DNA of 64,000 bases from Mycolicibacter virginiensis (GTDB taxonomy: Bacteria; Actinomycetota; Actinomycetes; Mycobacteriales; Mycobacteriaceae): assembly GCF_022374935.2 (NCBI RefSeq), contig NZ_CP092430.2, positions 2,852,001 through 2,916,000 on the forward strand, written 5' to 3'. The position numbers and the translations under genes are program-made. The notes beneath the pieces are model-generated. The model worked only from the letters and a program-made list of their open reading frames with translations. It did no database searches and was not told the origin of the DNA. Positions 41,959 to 51,494 of this stretch are shown in pieces. Position 1 is the stretch's first letter. The number at the start of each line of letters is the position of its first letter.

Positions 41959-43212
41959 ATGTCCGAGCAGACCACCGAACCGGCCGTCACCGAAGAGCCC
42001 GAGCCGACACCGCTGCCGCACCCTGCCGATGGGGTGCCGGAGGTATCGGTCACCCGCACCCAGATCGGTGCCGCCGCAGACCTGCTGGCAGGCGGTCACG
42101 GACCGTTCGCCGTGGATGCCGAGCGGGCGTCGGGCTTCCGCTACTCCAACCGTGCCTACCTCATCCAGATCCGTCGAGCGGGTGCCGGGACGGTGCTGAT
42201 CGATCCGGTCGGCGCCGGCGAGGATCCGGCTGCCCTGCTGCGCCCAGTCGCCGAAGTACTCGACGACGACGAGTGGATTCTGCACGCCGCCGACCAGGAC
42301 CTGGCCTGCCTGGCCGAGGTCGGCATGTGGCCCAAGGCGCTGTACGACACCGAACTGGCCGGGCGGCTGGCCGGCTTCGACAGGGTCAACCTGGCCGCGA
42401 TGGTGCAGCGACTGTTGGGACTGGGTCTTGCCAAGGGACACGGCGCCGCTGACTGGTCAAAGCGACCGCTGCCTGCCGATTGGCTCAACTATGCGGCACT
42501 CGACGTCGAGGTGCTCATCGAACTGCGCCAGGCGGTCGCTGAAGTGCTGGCCGAGCAGGGCAAAACCGATTGGGCGGCACAGGAGTTCAATCACGTCCGG
42601 GTGACCGACTTCACCACCACGACGCGCCGGGACCGCTGGCGGCGTACGTCGGGCATTCACAAGGTGCGCGATCGACGCGGCCTGGCCGCCGTCCGAGAGC
42701 TCTGGACGGTCCGCGACCAGATCGCCGCGCGCCGGGACATCGCGCCCGGACGCGTCCTGCCCGACTCGGCGATCATCGCTGCGGCCGTCGCCAACCCCAC
42801 CACCGTCGCAGAGCTGCTCGCCCTACCGGTCTTCGGCGGACCCAAACAACGTCGCAGCGCGTCGACCTGGTTGGCAGCGCTGGCCGCAGCACGCGACAAC
42901 CCCGAGCCGCTGGAAGCCGGCGAATCCGCCAGCGGGCCGCCGCCGCCATCGCGCTGGGCACGGCGCAAGCCCGAGGCCGCCGCACGACTGGAGGCCGCCC
43001 GCGCCGCGCTGGGCGCAGTATCCGAGCTGGTGCACGTGCCGACCGAGAACCTGATCACCCCGGAGCTGGTGCGCAGGCTGTGCTGGGATTGGAAACCTGC
43101 GGCATCGGACGCAGCGGTGGCGATCGAGGAGTTCTTGGTCGCCGGCGGCGCACGCCCCTGGCAGCGTGAGCTGACGGTGCCGGTGCTGGCGCAGGCTCTC
43201 GGCCGCGCCTAG
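41959..43212 (+). CDS. rnd: Ribonuclease D-like 3'-5' exonuclease
   Basis: A 417-residue protein. DEDD exonuclease motifs: FAVDAERASGFRY (Exo I), WILHAADQDLACL (Exo II) and NYAALDVEVLIELR (Exo III). One HRDC domain (about 215-290) and a second helical region follow. RNase D trims tRNA 3' ends and stable RNAs. Matches Rv2681 in position. Confidence 0.88.
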   Translation: MSEQTTEPAVTEEPEPTPLPHPADGVPEVSVTRTQIGAAADLLAGGHGPFAVDAERASGFRYSNRAYLIQIRRAGAGTVLIDPVGAGEDPAALLRPVAEVLDDDEWILHAADQDLACLAEVGMWPKALYDTELAGRLAGFDRVNLAAMVQRLLGLGLAKGHGAADWSKRPLPADWLNYAALDVEVLIELRQAVAEVLAEQGKTDWAAQEFNHVRVTDFTTTTRRDRWRRTSGIHKVRDRRGLAAVRELWTVRDQIAARRDIAPGRVLPDSAIIAAAVANPTTVAELLALPVFGGPKQRRSASTWLAALAAARDNPEPLEAGESASGPPPPSRWARRKPEAAARLEAARAALGAVSELVHVPTENLITPELVRRLCWDWKPAASDAAVAIEEFLVAGGARPWQRELTVPVLAQALGRA

Positions 43213-43255
43213 TCAGCCTAGGTCCGCGGCAGCAGGGTGCTCGGCACGGCTGTTG

Positions 43256-43268
43256 CTAGACTGTCTAG
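43256..43268. promoter_or_regulatory. Palindrome over the -10 of the PACE transporter gene
   Basis: CTAGAC-T-GTCTAG, a perfect 6-bp inverted repeat, contains TAGACT, a good -10 hexamer. The start codon is about 104 bases downstream, so transcripts would carry a leader. Confidence 0.45.
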
Positions 43269-43371
43269 GGAGCAGCCGTATTCAGTGTTCGGCCAGTGCT
43301 TCTCACGTCACGCTAACCGTGGACGCGAACCGTCAAGGACTTCCCATGGTTGATTTTTCTGGGAGGACCTC

Positions 43372-43788
43372 GTGTCGCCAGCTTTTCGTCGCATCATCTA
43401 CGTCATCAGCTACGAGCTTGTCGCCGTTGCGCTGACCACTGTCGGACTGACCGTGCTGGGGTTCGGCGGCGGCAGTTCAGGGGCCGTGGCAGTCGCAGCA
43501 TCAACAGTCGCGGTGATCTGGAACTACGTCTGGACCACCGTGTTCGAGGCATGGGAGCGCCGGCAGGACTCCACAACCCGCACGGTGGGCCGCCGGATCG
43601 TGCACGCGATCGGCTTCGAAGGTGGCCTGGTGGTGCTGCTGTTGCCGATCGTGGCCGCGCTGTTGAAGGTGTCGCTCGCACAGGCCTTCGGTCTCGAGAT
43701 CGGCCTGCTGGCGTTCTTCCTGGTCTACACGTTCGTGTTCGCGTGGGTGTTCGACGCGGTGTGGCCGCCGATCTCCGACGTGAACTAG
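43372..43788 (+). CDS. PACE-family efflux protein
   Basis: A 138-residue protein with four hydrophobic segments arranged as two repeated pairs; [17 protein letters not shown] and [17 protein letters not shown] are the paired bacterial transmembrane motifs of proteobacterial antimicrobial compound efflux (chlorhexidine) transporters. GTG start with GGGAGGA. It is absent from the M. tuberculosis order I recall, and it converges on dxs with a 4-base overlap. Likely exports cationic biocides or polyamines. Confidence 0.75.
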   Translation: MSPAFRRIIYVISYELVAVALTTVGLTVLGFGGGSSGAVAVAASTVAVIWNYVWTTVFEAWERRQDSTTRTVGRRIVHAIGFEGGLVVLLLPIVAALLKVSLAQAFGLEIGLLAFFLVYTFVFAWVFDAVWPPISDVN

Positions 43789-45698
43789 TCCAGCCGCTCG
43801 CTGACCTCGTCGACGCAGTTGGCGGCGCCCATCGCCGCCACCCAACCGGTGATCTGGCGGGCCACGTCCTGGGCGGTCAGGCCGACCTCGGCCAGCAGCT
43901 CGCCGCGCGAGGCGTGGTCGTAGAAACGCTGCGGCAGAGCGACGTCGCGGCAGGGCAGGTCGATCTCGGCACTGCGCAGCGCAGCCGACACAGCCCAGCC
44001 GATACCCCCGGCCACGCCGTTGTCCTCGCAGGTGACCACCAGCTTGTGCGCGCGGGCCATCTCGATGAGTACCGCTGGCACCGGAAGCACCCAACGCGGG
44101 TCGATCACCGTCACCCCGATGCCCTGGTTGTGCAGCCGGTCGGCCACGGCCAATGCCATGGGCGCGAACGCGCCGACCGCGACCAGCAGGACGTCTTGGG
44201 GCAACCCGTCGGCCGGGACCGCCAGCACGTCCACCCCAGCTCGCCGCTCGATGGCGGGAATGTCTTCGCCCACATCCCCTTTGGGGAATCGCAATGCGGT
44301 GGGCCCGTCGTGGATGTCGAGCGCTTCGCCGAGCTCTTCGCGCAGCCGGATGCCGTCGCGAGGTGCCGCCACCCGGATTCCGGGCACGATCCCCAGCACC
44401 GACAGATCCCACATGCCGTTGTGACTGGCGCCGTCGGGTCCGGTGATCCCGGACCGGTCCAGCACCAGCGTCACCGGCAGCTTGTGCAGCGCGACGTCCA
44501 TCACGAGCTGATCGAAGGCGCGGTTGAGGAACGTCGAATACACCGCCACCACCGGGTGCAGACCACCCATCGCCAGGCCGGCCGCGGACGTCATCGCGTG
44601 TTGCTCGGCGATTCCCACGTCGAACATCCGATCCGGAAAACGCTGTCCGAACGGCGCGAGCCCCGTGGGGCCCGGCATCGCGGCGGTGATGGCGACGACA
44701 TCGCGGCGCTTGGTGCCGTACTCGATGAGCGCGTCGGAGAACACCGCCGTCCAGCCGCGCCCGGCGGTTTCGGTTGCGTTGCCGGTCAGCGGATCGATCA
44801 CCCCGCAGGCGTGCATCTGCTCGGCCTCGTCGTTCTCGGCCGGGCCGTAGCCCTTGCCCTTTTGGGTGACCACGTGCACGATCACCGGCCCGCCGAAGCC
44901 CCGTGCGCGGCGCAGCGCGGATTCCACCGCAGCCTCGTCATGACCGTCGATCGGGCCCAGGTATTTCAGGCCGAGGTCGGTGAAGAGCGCCTGCGGTGCC
45001 AGCGCATCTTTGAGCCCCGCCTTAAAGCTGTGGATCACCTGGTAGCCGAGTTCCCCGACGACCGGCACCCCGCGGATCGCGGTGCGGCCCCGCTCCAGCA
45101 GGCGCTCGTAGGCCGGCTGCAGCCGCAGTGCAGCCAGGTGGTCGGCGAAGCCACCGATGGTGGGCGCGTAGCTGCGGCCGTTGTCGTTGACCACGACCAC
45201 CACCGGGCGGTTACCCGCCGCGATGTTGTTGAGCGCCTCCCAGCACATCCCGCCGGTCAGGGCGCCGTCACCGACGACGGCCACCACGTGCCGGTTGCGG
45301 TGCCCGGTGAGCTCGAAGGCTTTGGCCAGGCCGTCGGCGTAGGACAGCGCCGAGCTGGCGTGGCTGGACTCCACCCAGTCGTGCTCGCTCTCGGCGCGCG
45401 ACGGGTAACCCGACAGCCCGCCCTTCTTGCGCAGGGTGTCGAAGTCGCGGCTGCGCCCGGTCAGCATCTTGTGCACGTAGGCCTGATGTCCGGTGTCGAA
45501 GATGATCGGGTCGTGTGGGGAATCGAACACCCGGTGCAGCGCCAAGGTCAGCTCCACCACACCCAGGTTGGGGCCCAGATGCCCGCCGGTCGCGGCGACC
45601 TTGTGGATCAGGAACTCGCGGATTTCCGCCGCCAGATCGGTCAGCTGAGCCTGCGAGAGGTGCTGCAGATCGGCGGGGCCGCGGATCCCTTCAAGCAT
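43785..45698 (-). CDS. dxs: 1-deoxy-D-xylulose-5-phosphate synthase
   Basis: A 637-residue thiamine-diphosphate enzyme of standard length. [29 protein letters not shown] (cofactor motif, near 150), [19 protein letters not shown] and the C-terminal transketolase-like domain are all present. It condenses pyruvate and glyceraldehyde-3-phosphate, the first step of the MEP isoprenoid pathway. Matches Rv2682c; 47 bases from the divergent CBS gene. Confidence 0.95.
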   Translation of the reverse strand: MLEGIRGPADLQHLSQAQLTDLAAEIREFLIHKVAATGGHLGPNLGVVELTLALHRVFDSPHDPIIFDTGHQAYVHKMLTGRSRDFDTLRKKGGLSGYPSRAESEHDWVESSHASSALSYADGLAKAFELTGHRNRHVVAVVGDGALTGGMCWEALNNIAAGNRPVVVVVNDNGRSYAPTIGGFADHLAALRLQPAYERLLERGRTAIRGVPVVGELGYQVIHSFKAGLKDALAPQALFTDLGLKYLGPIDGHDEAAVESALRRARGFGGPVIVHVVTQKGKGYGPAENDEAEQMHACGVIDPLTGNATETAGRGWTAVFSDALIEYGTKRRDVVAITAAMPGPTGLAPFGQRFPDRMFDVGIAEQHAMTSAAGLAMGGLHPVVAVYSTFLNRAFDQLVMDVALHKLPVTLVLDRSGITGPDGASHNGMWDLSVLGIVPGIRVAAPRDGIRLREELGEALDIHDGPTALRFPKGDVGEDIPAIERRAGVDVLAVPADGLPQDVLLVAVGAFAPMALAVADRLHNQGIGVTVIDPRWVLPVPAVLIEMARAHKLVVTCEDNGVAGGIGWAVSAALRSAEIDLPCRDVALPQRFYDHASRGELLAEVGLTAQDVARQITGWVAAMGAANCVDEVSERLD

Positions 45699-45745
45699 CC
45701 GGCCAGTTTACGCATGGCCGCGGGCACCCACCGTATCGTCATCGT

Positions 45746-46189
45746 GTGCAGGCCGAACAGATCGCCGAAGAATTCCCGGTGGTGACTATCGACTCCGACG
45801 CACTGGCCGCCGCGAGATTATTGGCGGAACACCGGTTGCCCGGCATCGTCGTCACCGACGCGGCCGGCAAGCCGTACGCGGTGCTGCCGGCCTCCCAGGT
45901 GGTGCGCTTCATCGTGCCGGGCTACGTCCAGGACGACCCATCGCTGGCGGGCGTACTGAGCGAGACCGTGGCGGACCGCTCGGCCGAGAAGCTTCGCGGC
46001 AAAACGGTCCGCGACGTGCTGCCCGAACACCTACGAGACGTGCCGGCCGCCGACGCCGACGCCACCGTGATCGAAGTGGCCGCCATGATGGCCCGCCTGC
46101 ACAGCCCCTTGATTGCCGTCGTCAAGGACGGTGAACTGCACGGGGTCATCACCGCGTCGCGGTTGCTTGCCGCGGCGCTGAGAGTCTGA
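45746..46189 (+). CDS. CBS-pair domain protein (Rv2683-like)
   Basis: A 147-residue protein from a GTG at 45746. Two CBS motifs are visible: [25 protein letters not shown] (about 20-45) and [28 protein letters not shown] (about 112-140). CBS pairs sense adenosyl nucleotides. It is followed after 7 bases by the ArsB-like carrier and may regulate it. Confidence 0.8.
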   Translation: MQAEQIAEEFPVVTIDSDALAAARLLAEHRLPGIVVTDAAGKPYAVLPASQVVRFIVPGYVQDDPSLAGVLSETVADRSAEKLRGKTVRDVLPEHLRDVPAADADATVIEVAAMMARLHSPLIAVVKDGELHGVITASRLLAAALRV

Positions 46190-46196
46190 CCCGCTG

Positions 46197-47486
46197 ATGG
46201 CCTTCATTGCGGTCGCGGTGTTTCTGACCGCATACGCGTTCATCGCCGCCGATCGCGTCAACAAAACAGTTGTAGCGCTGGCCGGCGCGGCGGCAGTCGT
46301 CATCCTGCCGGTCATATCGTCCGATGACATCTTCTATTCCCGCGCGACCGGTATCGACTGGGACGTCATCTTCCTGCTGCTGGGCATGATGATCATCGTC
46401 AGCGTGCTGCGCCAGACCGGCGTCTTCGAGTACATCGCCATTTGGGCCGCCAAGCGCGCCAAGGGTTCCCCGCTGCGGATCATGATCCTGCTGGTGCTGG
46501 TGACCGCGGTGGCCTCAGCGTTGCTGGACAACGTCACCACCGTGCTGCTGATCGCCCCGGTCACGCTGCTGGTCTGTGACCGTCTGGACATCAGCGCCGC
46601 ACCGTTTCTGATGGCCGAGGTGTTCGCATCCAACATCGGCGGCGCCGCAACCCTGGTCGGTGATCCACCCAACATCATCATCGCCAGCCGAGGAGGATTG
46701 TCGTTCAATTCCTTCCTGCTGAACCTGGCGCCTATCGTCGCGATCGTCATCGCCGCGTTCATCCTCATGTTGCCCCGCCTGTTTCCCGGGTCGTTCGCCG
46801 TCGACGCCGAGCGAGTCGCCGACGTGATGGCACTGGAGGAGGGTGAAGCAATCCGCGATCGCGGCCTGCTGATCAAGTGCGGACTGGTGCTCGCCGCGGT
46901 GTTCGCCGCATTCATCGGGCATTCGGCGCTACACCTCGAGCCATCGGTGGTCGCCCTGCTCGGTGCGGGGATCTTGATCCTCACCTCCGGTCTGGAGCGC
47001 CCGGAGTATCTGTCCGGGGTCGAATGGGAAACGCTGTTGTTCTTCGCCGGACTCTTCGTGATGGTCGGCGCCCTGGTGGATACCGGTGTGATCGCCGCCC
47101 TCGCCAAAGCTGCCACCGCGGTTACCGACGGCAATGCGCTGTTGACCACAATGGGCATCTTGGGGGTGTCCGCTCCGGTGTCCGGGATCATCGACAACAT
47201 CCCCTACGTGGCAACCATGACGCCGATCGTGGCCGAGCTGAGCACCACCCTGCCCACCAACGTGCACCCCGACGCGCTGTGGTGGGCGCTGGCACTGGGT
47301 GCTGACTTCGGTGGCAACCTGACCGCCGTCGGAGCCAGCGCCAACGTGGTGATGCTCGGAATCGCCCGCCGGTCAGACAATCCCATCTCATTCTGGGAAT
47401 TCACCCGCAAGGGCATTGTGGTCACCGCCGTCTCGGTCACGCTGACGGCGGTGTATCTGTGGTTGCGCTACTTCGTATTTGGCTGA
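46197..47486 (+). CDS. ArsB/NhaD-family membrane transporter
   Basis: A 429-residue protein with about 11 membrane segments; [43 protein letters not shown] and [19 protein letters not shown] are the family's repeated signatures. It matches the first of the two ars-named carriers of M. tuberculosis (Rv2684 position); no arsenite regulator or reductase is nearby, so the substrate (arsenite, Na+/H+ or organic anion) is open. Confidence 0.8.
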   Translation: MAFIAVAVFLTAYAFIAADRVNKTVVALAGAAAVVILPVISSDDIFYSRATGIDWDVIFLLLGMMIIVSVLRQTGVFEYIAIWAAKRAKGSPLRIMILLVLVTAVASALLDNVTTVLLIAPVTLLVCDRLDISAAPFLMAEVFASNIGGAATLVGDPPNIIIASRGGLSFNSFLLNLAPIVAIVIAAFILMLPRLFPGSFAVDAERVADVMALEEGEAIRDRGLLIKCGLVLAAVFAAFIGHSALHLEPSVVALLGAGILILTSGLERPEYLSGVEWETLLFFAGLFVMVGALVDTGVIAALAKAATAVTDGNALLTTMGILGVSAPVSGIIDNIPYVATMTPIVAELSTTLPTNVHPDALWWALALGADFGGNLTAVGASANVVMLGIARRSDNPISFWEFTRKGIVVTAVSVTLTAVYLWLRYFVFG

Positions 47487-47507
47487 CGTTCAACCCACGC
47501 ATTGCCC

Positions 47508-48251
47508 TCAGGTGTTCTTGGCGACGAAGCGGCGATACAGCGGCATCGCGACCGCCAGGTTGTAGACGACCCCGCCGACCAGATACGGCCACCACACCCC
47601 GTGGTCACCGGCCACCCAGAATGCCTTGACCGCCCAGTACGGCGGCAACACCCCGAACGCCAGATTCCAGCTCGAGTCGATGAACCACGGCAGGCACGGC
47701 AACCCGGCGATCAGCATGCCCAGGCCGCGCAAAGCGGCCAGGCCCTGAATCTTGTTGCTGGCCATGGCCAGAATCAACAGCAGCGTCACCACCGCGGTCA
47801 GGCCGGCCAGCAGCCCGATCGGGATCAGCGACGGCAGCAGGCCCGGTTGCAGAATCCCGCTGAACGACAGGGTGGCAATCACGTAAGCGGTCGTCACCAC
47901 CATCACGGTGGCCACCCGGTAGCCGAAGAACACCGACAGCCGAACCGGGGTGACTCGCAGCGCGGTCAGCGTGCCGGCGTCGACTTCGTCGAGCACCAGA
48001 AACGCGGCCAGGCCACCGGTGATGATGATGGATGTCAGCAACAGAAATGCGGTGAGCACCAACGGGTAGTAGGGCACCAGGTCGAACGCGTAGCGCTCGG
48101 CGAGCATGGCGGTGACCCGCGGCGTCAGCACCGCTACCCCGGTGGTCCAGATCACCGGCGCCAGCACGATCATCACCAGCAGCGGGTCGCGATAGGTGCC
48201 ACGCAGATCATTGCGGCCGAACGCGGCCACTGCGCGCCAGCCCACCATCAT
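47508..48251 (-). CDS. ABC exporter permease (Rv2686c-like)
   Basis: A 247-residue protein with six membrane segments of the ABC-2 kind. The two ATGs (48251 and 48248) overlap the stop of the upstream permease. In M. tuberculosis the Rv2686c-Rv2687c-Rv2688c transporter gives fluoroquinolone resistance when overproduced. Third gene of the exporter operon. Confidence 0.82.
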   Translation of the reverse strand: MMVGWRAVAAFGRNDLRGTYRDPLLVMIVLAPVIWTTGVAVLTPRVTAMLAERYAFDLVPYYPLVLTAFLLLTSIIITGGLAAFLVLDEVDAGTLTALRVTPVRLSVFFGYRVATVMVVTTAYVIATLSFSGILQPGLLPSLIPIGLLAGLTAVVTLLLILAMASNKIQGLAALRGLGMLIAGLPCLPWFIDSSWNLAFGVLPPYWAVKAFWVAGDHGVWWPYLVGGVVYNLAVAMPLYRRFVAKNT

Positions 48252-48946
48252 GACCGCTCGATGATGTAGTGGGCGAACAGTTTCCGGCCCGCCAAGTACA
48301 ACCCGGCGATACACAGTGTGGGATAGATCAGCGCGTACGCGATCTGCCATGGCGCCAGGGTGAGCTGATCGAATGCGGCGCCGAACAGCAGCAGCGGCCC
48401 CTGACTCGGAATCAGGTAGCACAGCGGCGACGGCCACACCCCGGAGTAGTGCAGCATCGGCAGTGACATCACCGCCAGTGGGATCGTCGCGGTCAGGAAC
48501 CAGTCACTGATCGACGCGAACGGCAGGGATGTGGTGAATCCGACCAGCAGCATCACCAGAGTCGCCAGCAGCACCCCCGTCAGCAATGGAATCGGGTGGT
48601 AGCCGACGCGATCCACGCCGGCCACCACCACAGCCACCGCCAGTGAGATCCCGGCCAGCGGAGTGAGTTTCGCCGTCAGGTACTCGCCGAATCGCAGCGG
48701 TGTGGCGACGATCGCCGACAGGGTTCGATCCTGCTTGTCGAAGAACACCGTGCCGGCGATGAAGAAGAAACCGATGATGGCCGTATCGCCCATCAGCACA
48801 TACGGTTCGGCGGCCGTGCGCAGACGCGCCGGCATCGGCAACAGCACAGCCAGCCAGATCAGACCCGAGAACACCGCGGCGTGCAGAAACTTCTGCCGGA
48901 CCTGCAGCATCAGCTCCAGACGTAGCGCGGCCACCAGCCGGCTCAT
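48248..48946 (-). CDS. ABC exporter permease (Rv2687c-like)
   Basis: A 232-residue membrane protein, six hydrophobic segments (FLHAAVFSGLIWLAVLLPM, GDTAIIGFFFIAGTVFF and others). Its ATG overlaps the ATPase gene's stop. It forms the membrane part of the exporter together with the neighbouring permease. Confidence 0.82.
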   Translation of the reverse strand: MSRLVAALRLELMLQVRQKFLHAAVFSGLIWLAVLLPMPARLRTAAEPYVLMGDTAIIGFFFIAGTVFFDKQDRTLSAIVATPLRFGEYLTAKLTPLAGISLAVAVVVAGVDRVGYHPIPLLTGVLLATLVMLLVGFTTSLPFASISDWFLTATIPLAVMSLPMLHYSGVWPSPLCYLIPSQGPLLLFGAAFDQLTLAPWQIAYALIYPTLCIAGLYLAGRKLFAHYIIERS

Positions 48947-49833
48947 GTCAGCTGCCTGCCGGTGACCTCGACGAAAACGTCATCGAGGCTGGCCTCGCGG
49001 CTGTGGATCGTCTCGATCTGTCGTTCGCGCAGCACCGCGTGAAACCCCGGGTCGTCGGCCAGGGTGTCCATGGCGAAGTCCGCGTTCGCCAGGCCACCCT
49101 GCTCGGAACGGTAGGTCACCCGGACCACGCGCTGGCTGCGGGCGATCTTCAGCTCGGCGGGCTTGTCCAGCGCGACGATTCGGCCGTCAACGACGAACGC
49201 CACCCGGTCGCACAGCTCGTCGGCGGTCTCCATGTCGTGCGTGGTCAGGAAAACGGTGCGGCCGCGCGCCTTGAGATCGCGCACCATGTCTTTGACCTTG
49301 TTGGCATTGACCGGGTCCAGACCGGACGTGGGCTCGTCGAGAAAGATCAGCTCCGGATCGTGGATCAGCGATCGGATGAAGGTCAGCCGCATCTGCATGC
49401 CCTTGGAGTAGTCACCCACCCGGGTGTCGGCGTATTCGGTCAGGCCGACGGCGTCCAGCAGGACCATCGGGTCGACGGTCCTGCCGGCGTACAGCGATGC
49501 GAAGAACTGCAGGTTCTCCAGTCCGGTGAGCTTCTGGTAGTGGTTGGGCAATTCGAAGGACACCCCGATGCGCTGGTAGTAGTCGGGCCCCCAGGCGACC
49601 GGGTCGCGGCCCCAGACCTGGGCCTGGCCGCCGTGGCCGCGCAGCAGGCCGATGAGCAGCTTCTGGGTCGTGGACTTGCCGGCGCCGCTGGGACCCAGGA
49701 ACCCGAAGATCTCGCCGCGGTCGACCGAGAAGTCCATGCCGCGAACGGCGGGCTGCTCGGCCTTCGGATAGGTGTAGGTGAGTCCGCGCACCCGGATCAC
49801 TTCGGTCGCATCGCCGTCGATCAACACCCGCAC
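48943..49833 (-). CDS. ABC exporter ATP-binding protein (Rv2688c-like)
   Basis: A 296-residue ATPase: Walker A GPSGAGKST, signature YSKGMQMRL in place of LSGGQ, Walker B LIFLDEPTSGLDP and the H-loop LTTHDM. The C-terminal 70 residues are the extension common to drug-export ATPases. GTG start at 49833, divergent from the GbsR/MarR-like regulator with 44 bases between. Confidence 0.87.
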   Translation of the reverse strand: MRVLIDGDATEVIRVRGLTYTYPKAEQPAVRGMDFSVDRGEIFGFLGPSGAGKSTTQKLLIGLLRGHGGQAQVWGRDPVAWGPDYYQRIGVSFELPNHYQKLTGLENLQFFASLYAGRTVDPMVLLDAVGLTEYADTRVGDYSKGMQMRLTFIRSLIHDPELIFLDEPTSGLDPVNANKVKDMVRDLKARGRTVFLTTHDMETADELCDRVAFVVDGRIVALDKPAELKIARSQRVVRVTYRSEQGGLANADFAMDTLADDPGFHAVLRERQIETIHSREASLDDVFVEVTGRQLT

Positions 49834-49834
49834 G

Positions 49835-49863
49835 AGTATACTGACATTTCAGAAATTACTGAA
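49835..49863. promoter_or_regulatory. Operator/promoter between exporter operon and its regulator
   Basis: AGTATACT (49835-49842) is self-complementary and provides TATACT -10 hexamers on both strands. CTGACATTTCAG (49841-49852) and TTCAG-N6-CTGAA (49848-49863) are overlapping inverted repeats. The 44-base gap is almost filled by these symmetrical sites. Confidence 0.55.
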
Positions 49864-49877
49864 CATTAGGAGCTTCG

Positions 49878-50330
49878 GTGGCAGATGATGTCGATATCGC
49901 CGAACAACTCGCGCTGACGTTGACCGGTCTCGGACTGCAGCGCATGACCGCCCGGGTCCTGGCCACCTTGCTGTTCACCGAACAGTCGACGATGACGATG
50001 GGCGAGCTGGCCGAGAAGCTGCGGGCCAGTGCGGGCGCGATCTCCGGGGCGATGAAGATGCTCACCGCGGTCGGGTTGGCCGAGCGGGTTCCGGTTCCGG
50101 CCAGCCGCCGCGAGCATTATCGACTGCGCGACGATGCATGGGCGGTGTTGTTCACCAACCAGAATGTGACGATCTCAGCGATGCAGGACGCCGCGGCAGC
50201 CGGGATCGCGGCCATCGGCGCCGACCATCCGGCCCACCATCGGCTCACCCAGATGCGGGACTTCTACACGTTTCTGCTCGCCGAGATACCTGCGCTGCTG
50301 GACCGCTGGCGCGAGCGGTCAGCGAGTTAG
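49878..50330 (+). CDS. GbsR/MarR-like transcriptional regulator
   Basis: A 150-residue winged-helix protein: MTMGELAEKLRASAGAISGAMKMLTAVGLAERVPVPASRREHYRL is the HTH and wing; the C-terminal helix is for dimerisation. GTG start with TAGGAG. Divergent from the drug exporter, so a likely repressor of it. It overlaps the end of the convergent methyltransferase gene by 12 bases. Confidence 0.8.
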   Translation: MADDVDIAEQLALTLTGLGLQRMTARVLATLLFTEQSTMTMGELAEKLRASAGAISGAMKMLTAVGLAERVPVPASRREHYRLRDDAWAVLFTNQNVTISAMQDAAAAGIAAIGADHPAHHRLTQMRDFYTFLLAEIPALLDRWRERSAS

Positions 50331-51494
50331 CAGCGCGACGCACTCCACGTGGTGGGTCAGCGGGAACGCGTCGAATACGCGGATCTGCTCCACGGCATAT
50401 CCCTGGGCACGGTACAAACCGATGTCGCGGGCGAAAGACGCTGCCTCGCAACCGATGTGCACAATGCGTGGTACACCTGCGGCGGCCAGCGCCTCGATCA
50501 CCTCCCGCCCGGCGCCGGCGCGCGGCGGGTCCAGCACCGCCACGTCGGCGCCGGAGGGCGCATCGCTCAACACGCGCCGCACCGAATCGGTGCGCACCGA
50601 TACCTGCGGCAGGTCGGCCAGCGCAGCGCGCGCGGCCCCGGTCGCGGCCCGCGACGTGTCGGCACTGATCACCCGGCCCGACTCCCCCACTGTCTCCGCC
50701 AGCGCCGCTGCGAAGATCCCGGCCCCGCCGTAAAGATCCCAGGCGGTCATCCCGGTGTCGGCCTGCGCCCACTGGCCGACCAGCGCGCTGTAGAGCGCGG
50801 CCGCCCGGCGATGCGCCTGCCAGAACGACGTGACCGGTATCTGCCAACGCCGCCGGCCCACCCACTGGGTGGCGTGATAGTCACCCTCCATGACCTGCGG
50901 GCGGTGATCGCGCCCGGTGCTCACCACATGCCGGACACCGTCGTCGTCGGCCACCACGTGCAGGTGATCGCCGGGCCGCCAGGACTGTTCGGCCAGTCCC
51001 TTGATCATTCCGGCCGGCAGCTGCCCGCACTGCAGGTCGGTGACCAGCTCATCACTGTGATACCGGTGGAATCCGGCGCGGCCGTCGGAACCGACGTCCA
51101 AGCGGACTCGGGTGCGCCAACCGGTTGGGGCGTCGTCTCCGACCGGTTCGGCGGCACCCTCCCACTCGTGGCCGCCGAGCCTTGCCAGCTGATTGGACAC
51201 CACCGCACCCTTGAGCTCGCGCGCCAGGGCCGGATCGGCGAACGCCAGGTCGCAGCAACCGGCGCCGTCGACCCCGGCGATCGGGCAGAGCGATGGCACC
51301 CGGCCGGCCGCTGGTTCGAGCACCTCAACACATTCACCGTGCCAATACGAGCCCCGCTCGGCGGTGATCCGCACTCGTACCTGCTCACCTGGCAGCGCAT
51401 AGCGCACGAAAACGACCCTCCCGTCGTGGCGCGCCACACAGCTGCCGCCGTTCGCCGGTGCCCCGGTCGTCAAGACCAATTCCTGGTCGATCAC
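50319..51494 (-). CDS. TrmA/RumA-type RNA (uracil-5)-methyltransferase (Rv2689c-like)
   Basis: A 391-residue protein: an N-terminal TRAM/OB domain (about 1-55), a Cys-rich segment (SLCPIAGVDGAGCCDLAF) that could bind an iron-sulfur cluster, and the methyltransferase domain with DLYGGAGIFAAAL, VLDPPRAGAG and the catalytic Cys in HIGCEAASFARD. The GTG at 51494 overlaps the permease stop (GTGA). It modifies tRNA or rRNA. Confidence 0.85.
   Translation of the reverse strand: MIDQELVLTTGAPANGGSCVARHDGRVVFVRYALPGEQVRVRITAERGSYWHGECVEVLEPAAGRVPSLCPIAGVDGAGCCDLAFADPALARELKGAVVSNQLARLGGHEWEGAAEPVGDDAPTGWRTRVRLDVGSDGRAGFHRYHSDELVTDLQCGQLPAGMIKGLAEQSWRPGDHLHVVADDDGVRHVVSTGRDHRPQVMEGDYHATQWVGRRRWQIPVTSFWQAHRRAAALYSALVGQWAQADTGMTAWDLYGGAGIFAAALAETVGESGRVISADTSRAATGAARAALADLPQVSVRTDSVRRVLSDAPSGADVAVLDPPRAGAGREVIEALAAAGVPRIVHIGCEAASFARDIGLYRAQGYAVEQIRVFDAFPLTHHVECVALLTR

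Noticed and set aside
43350..45785. Long plus-strand frame opposite dxs
   Set aside because: It is the antisense of a clear dxs gene, rich in Arg, His and Gln, with no domain; a product of high G+C codon positions.
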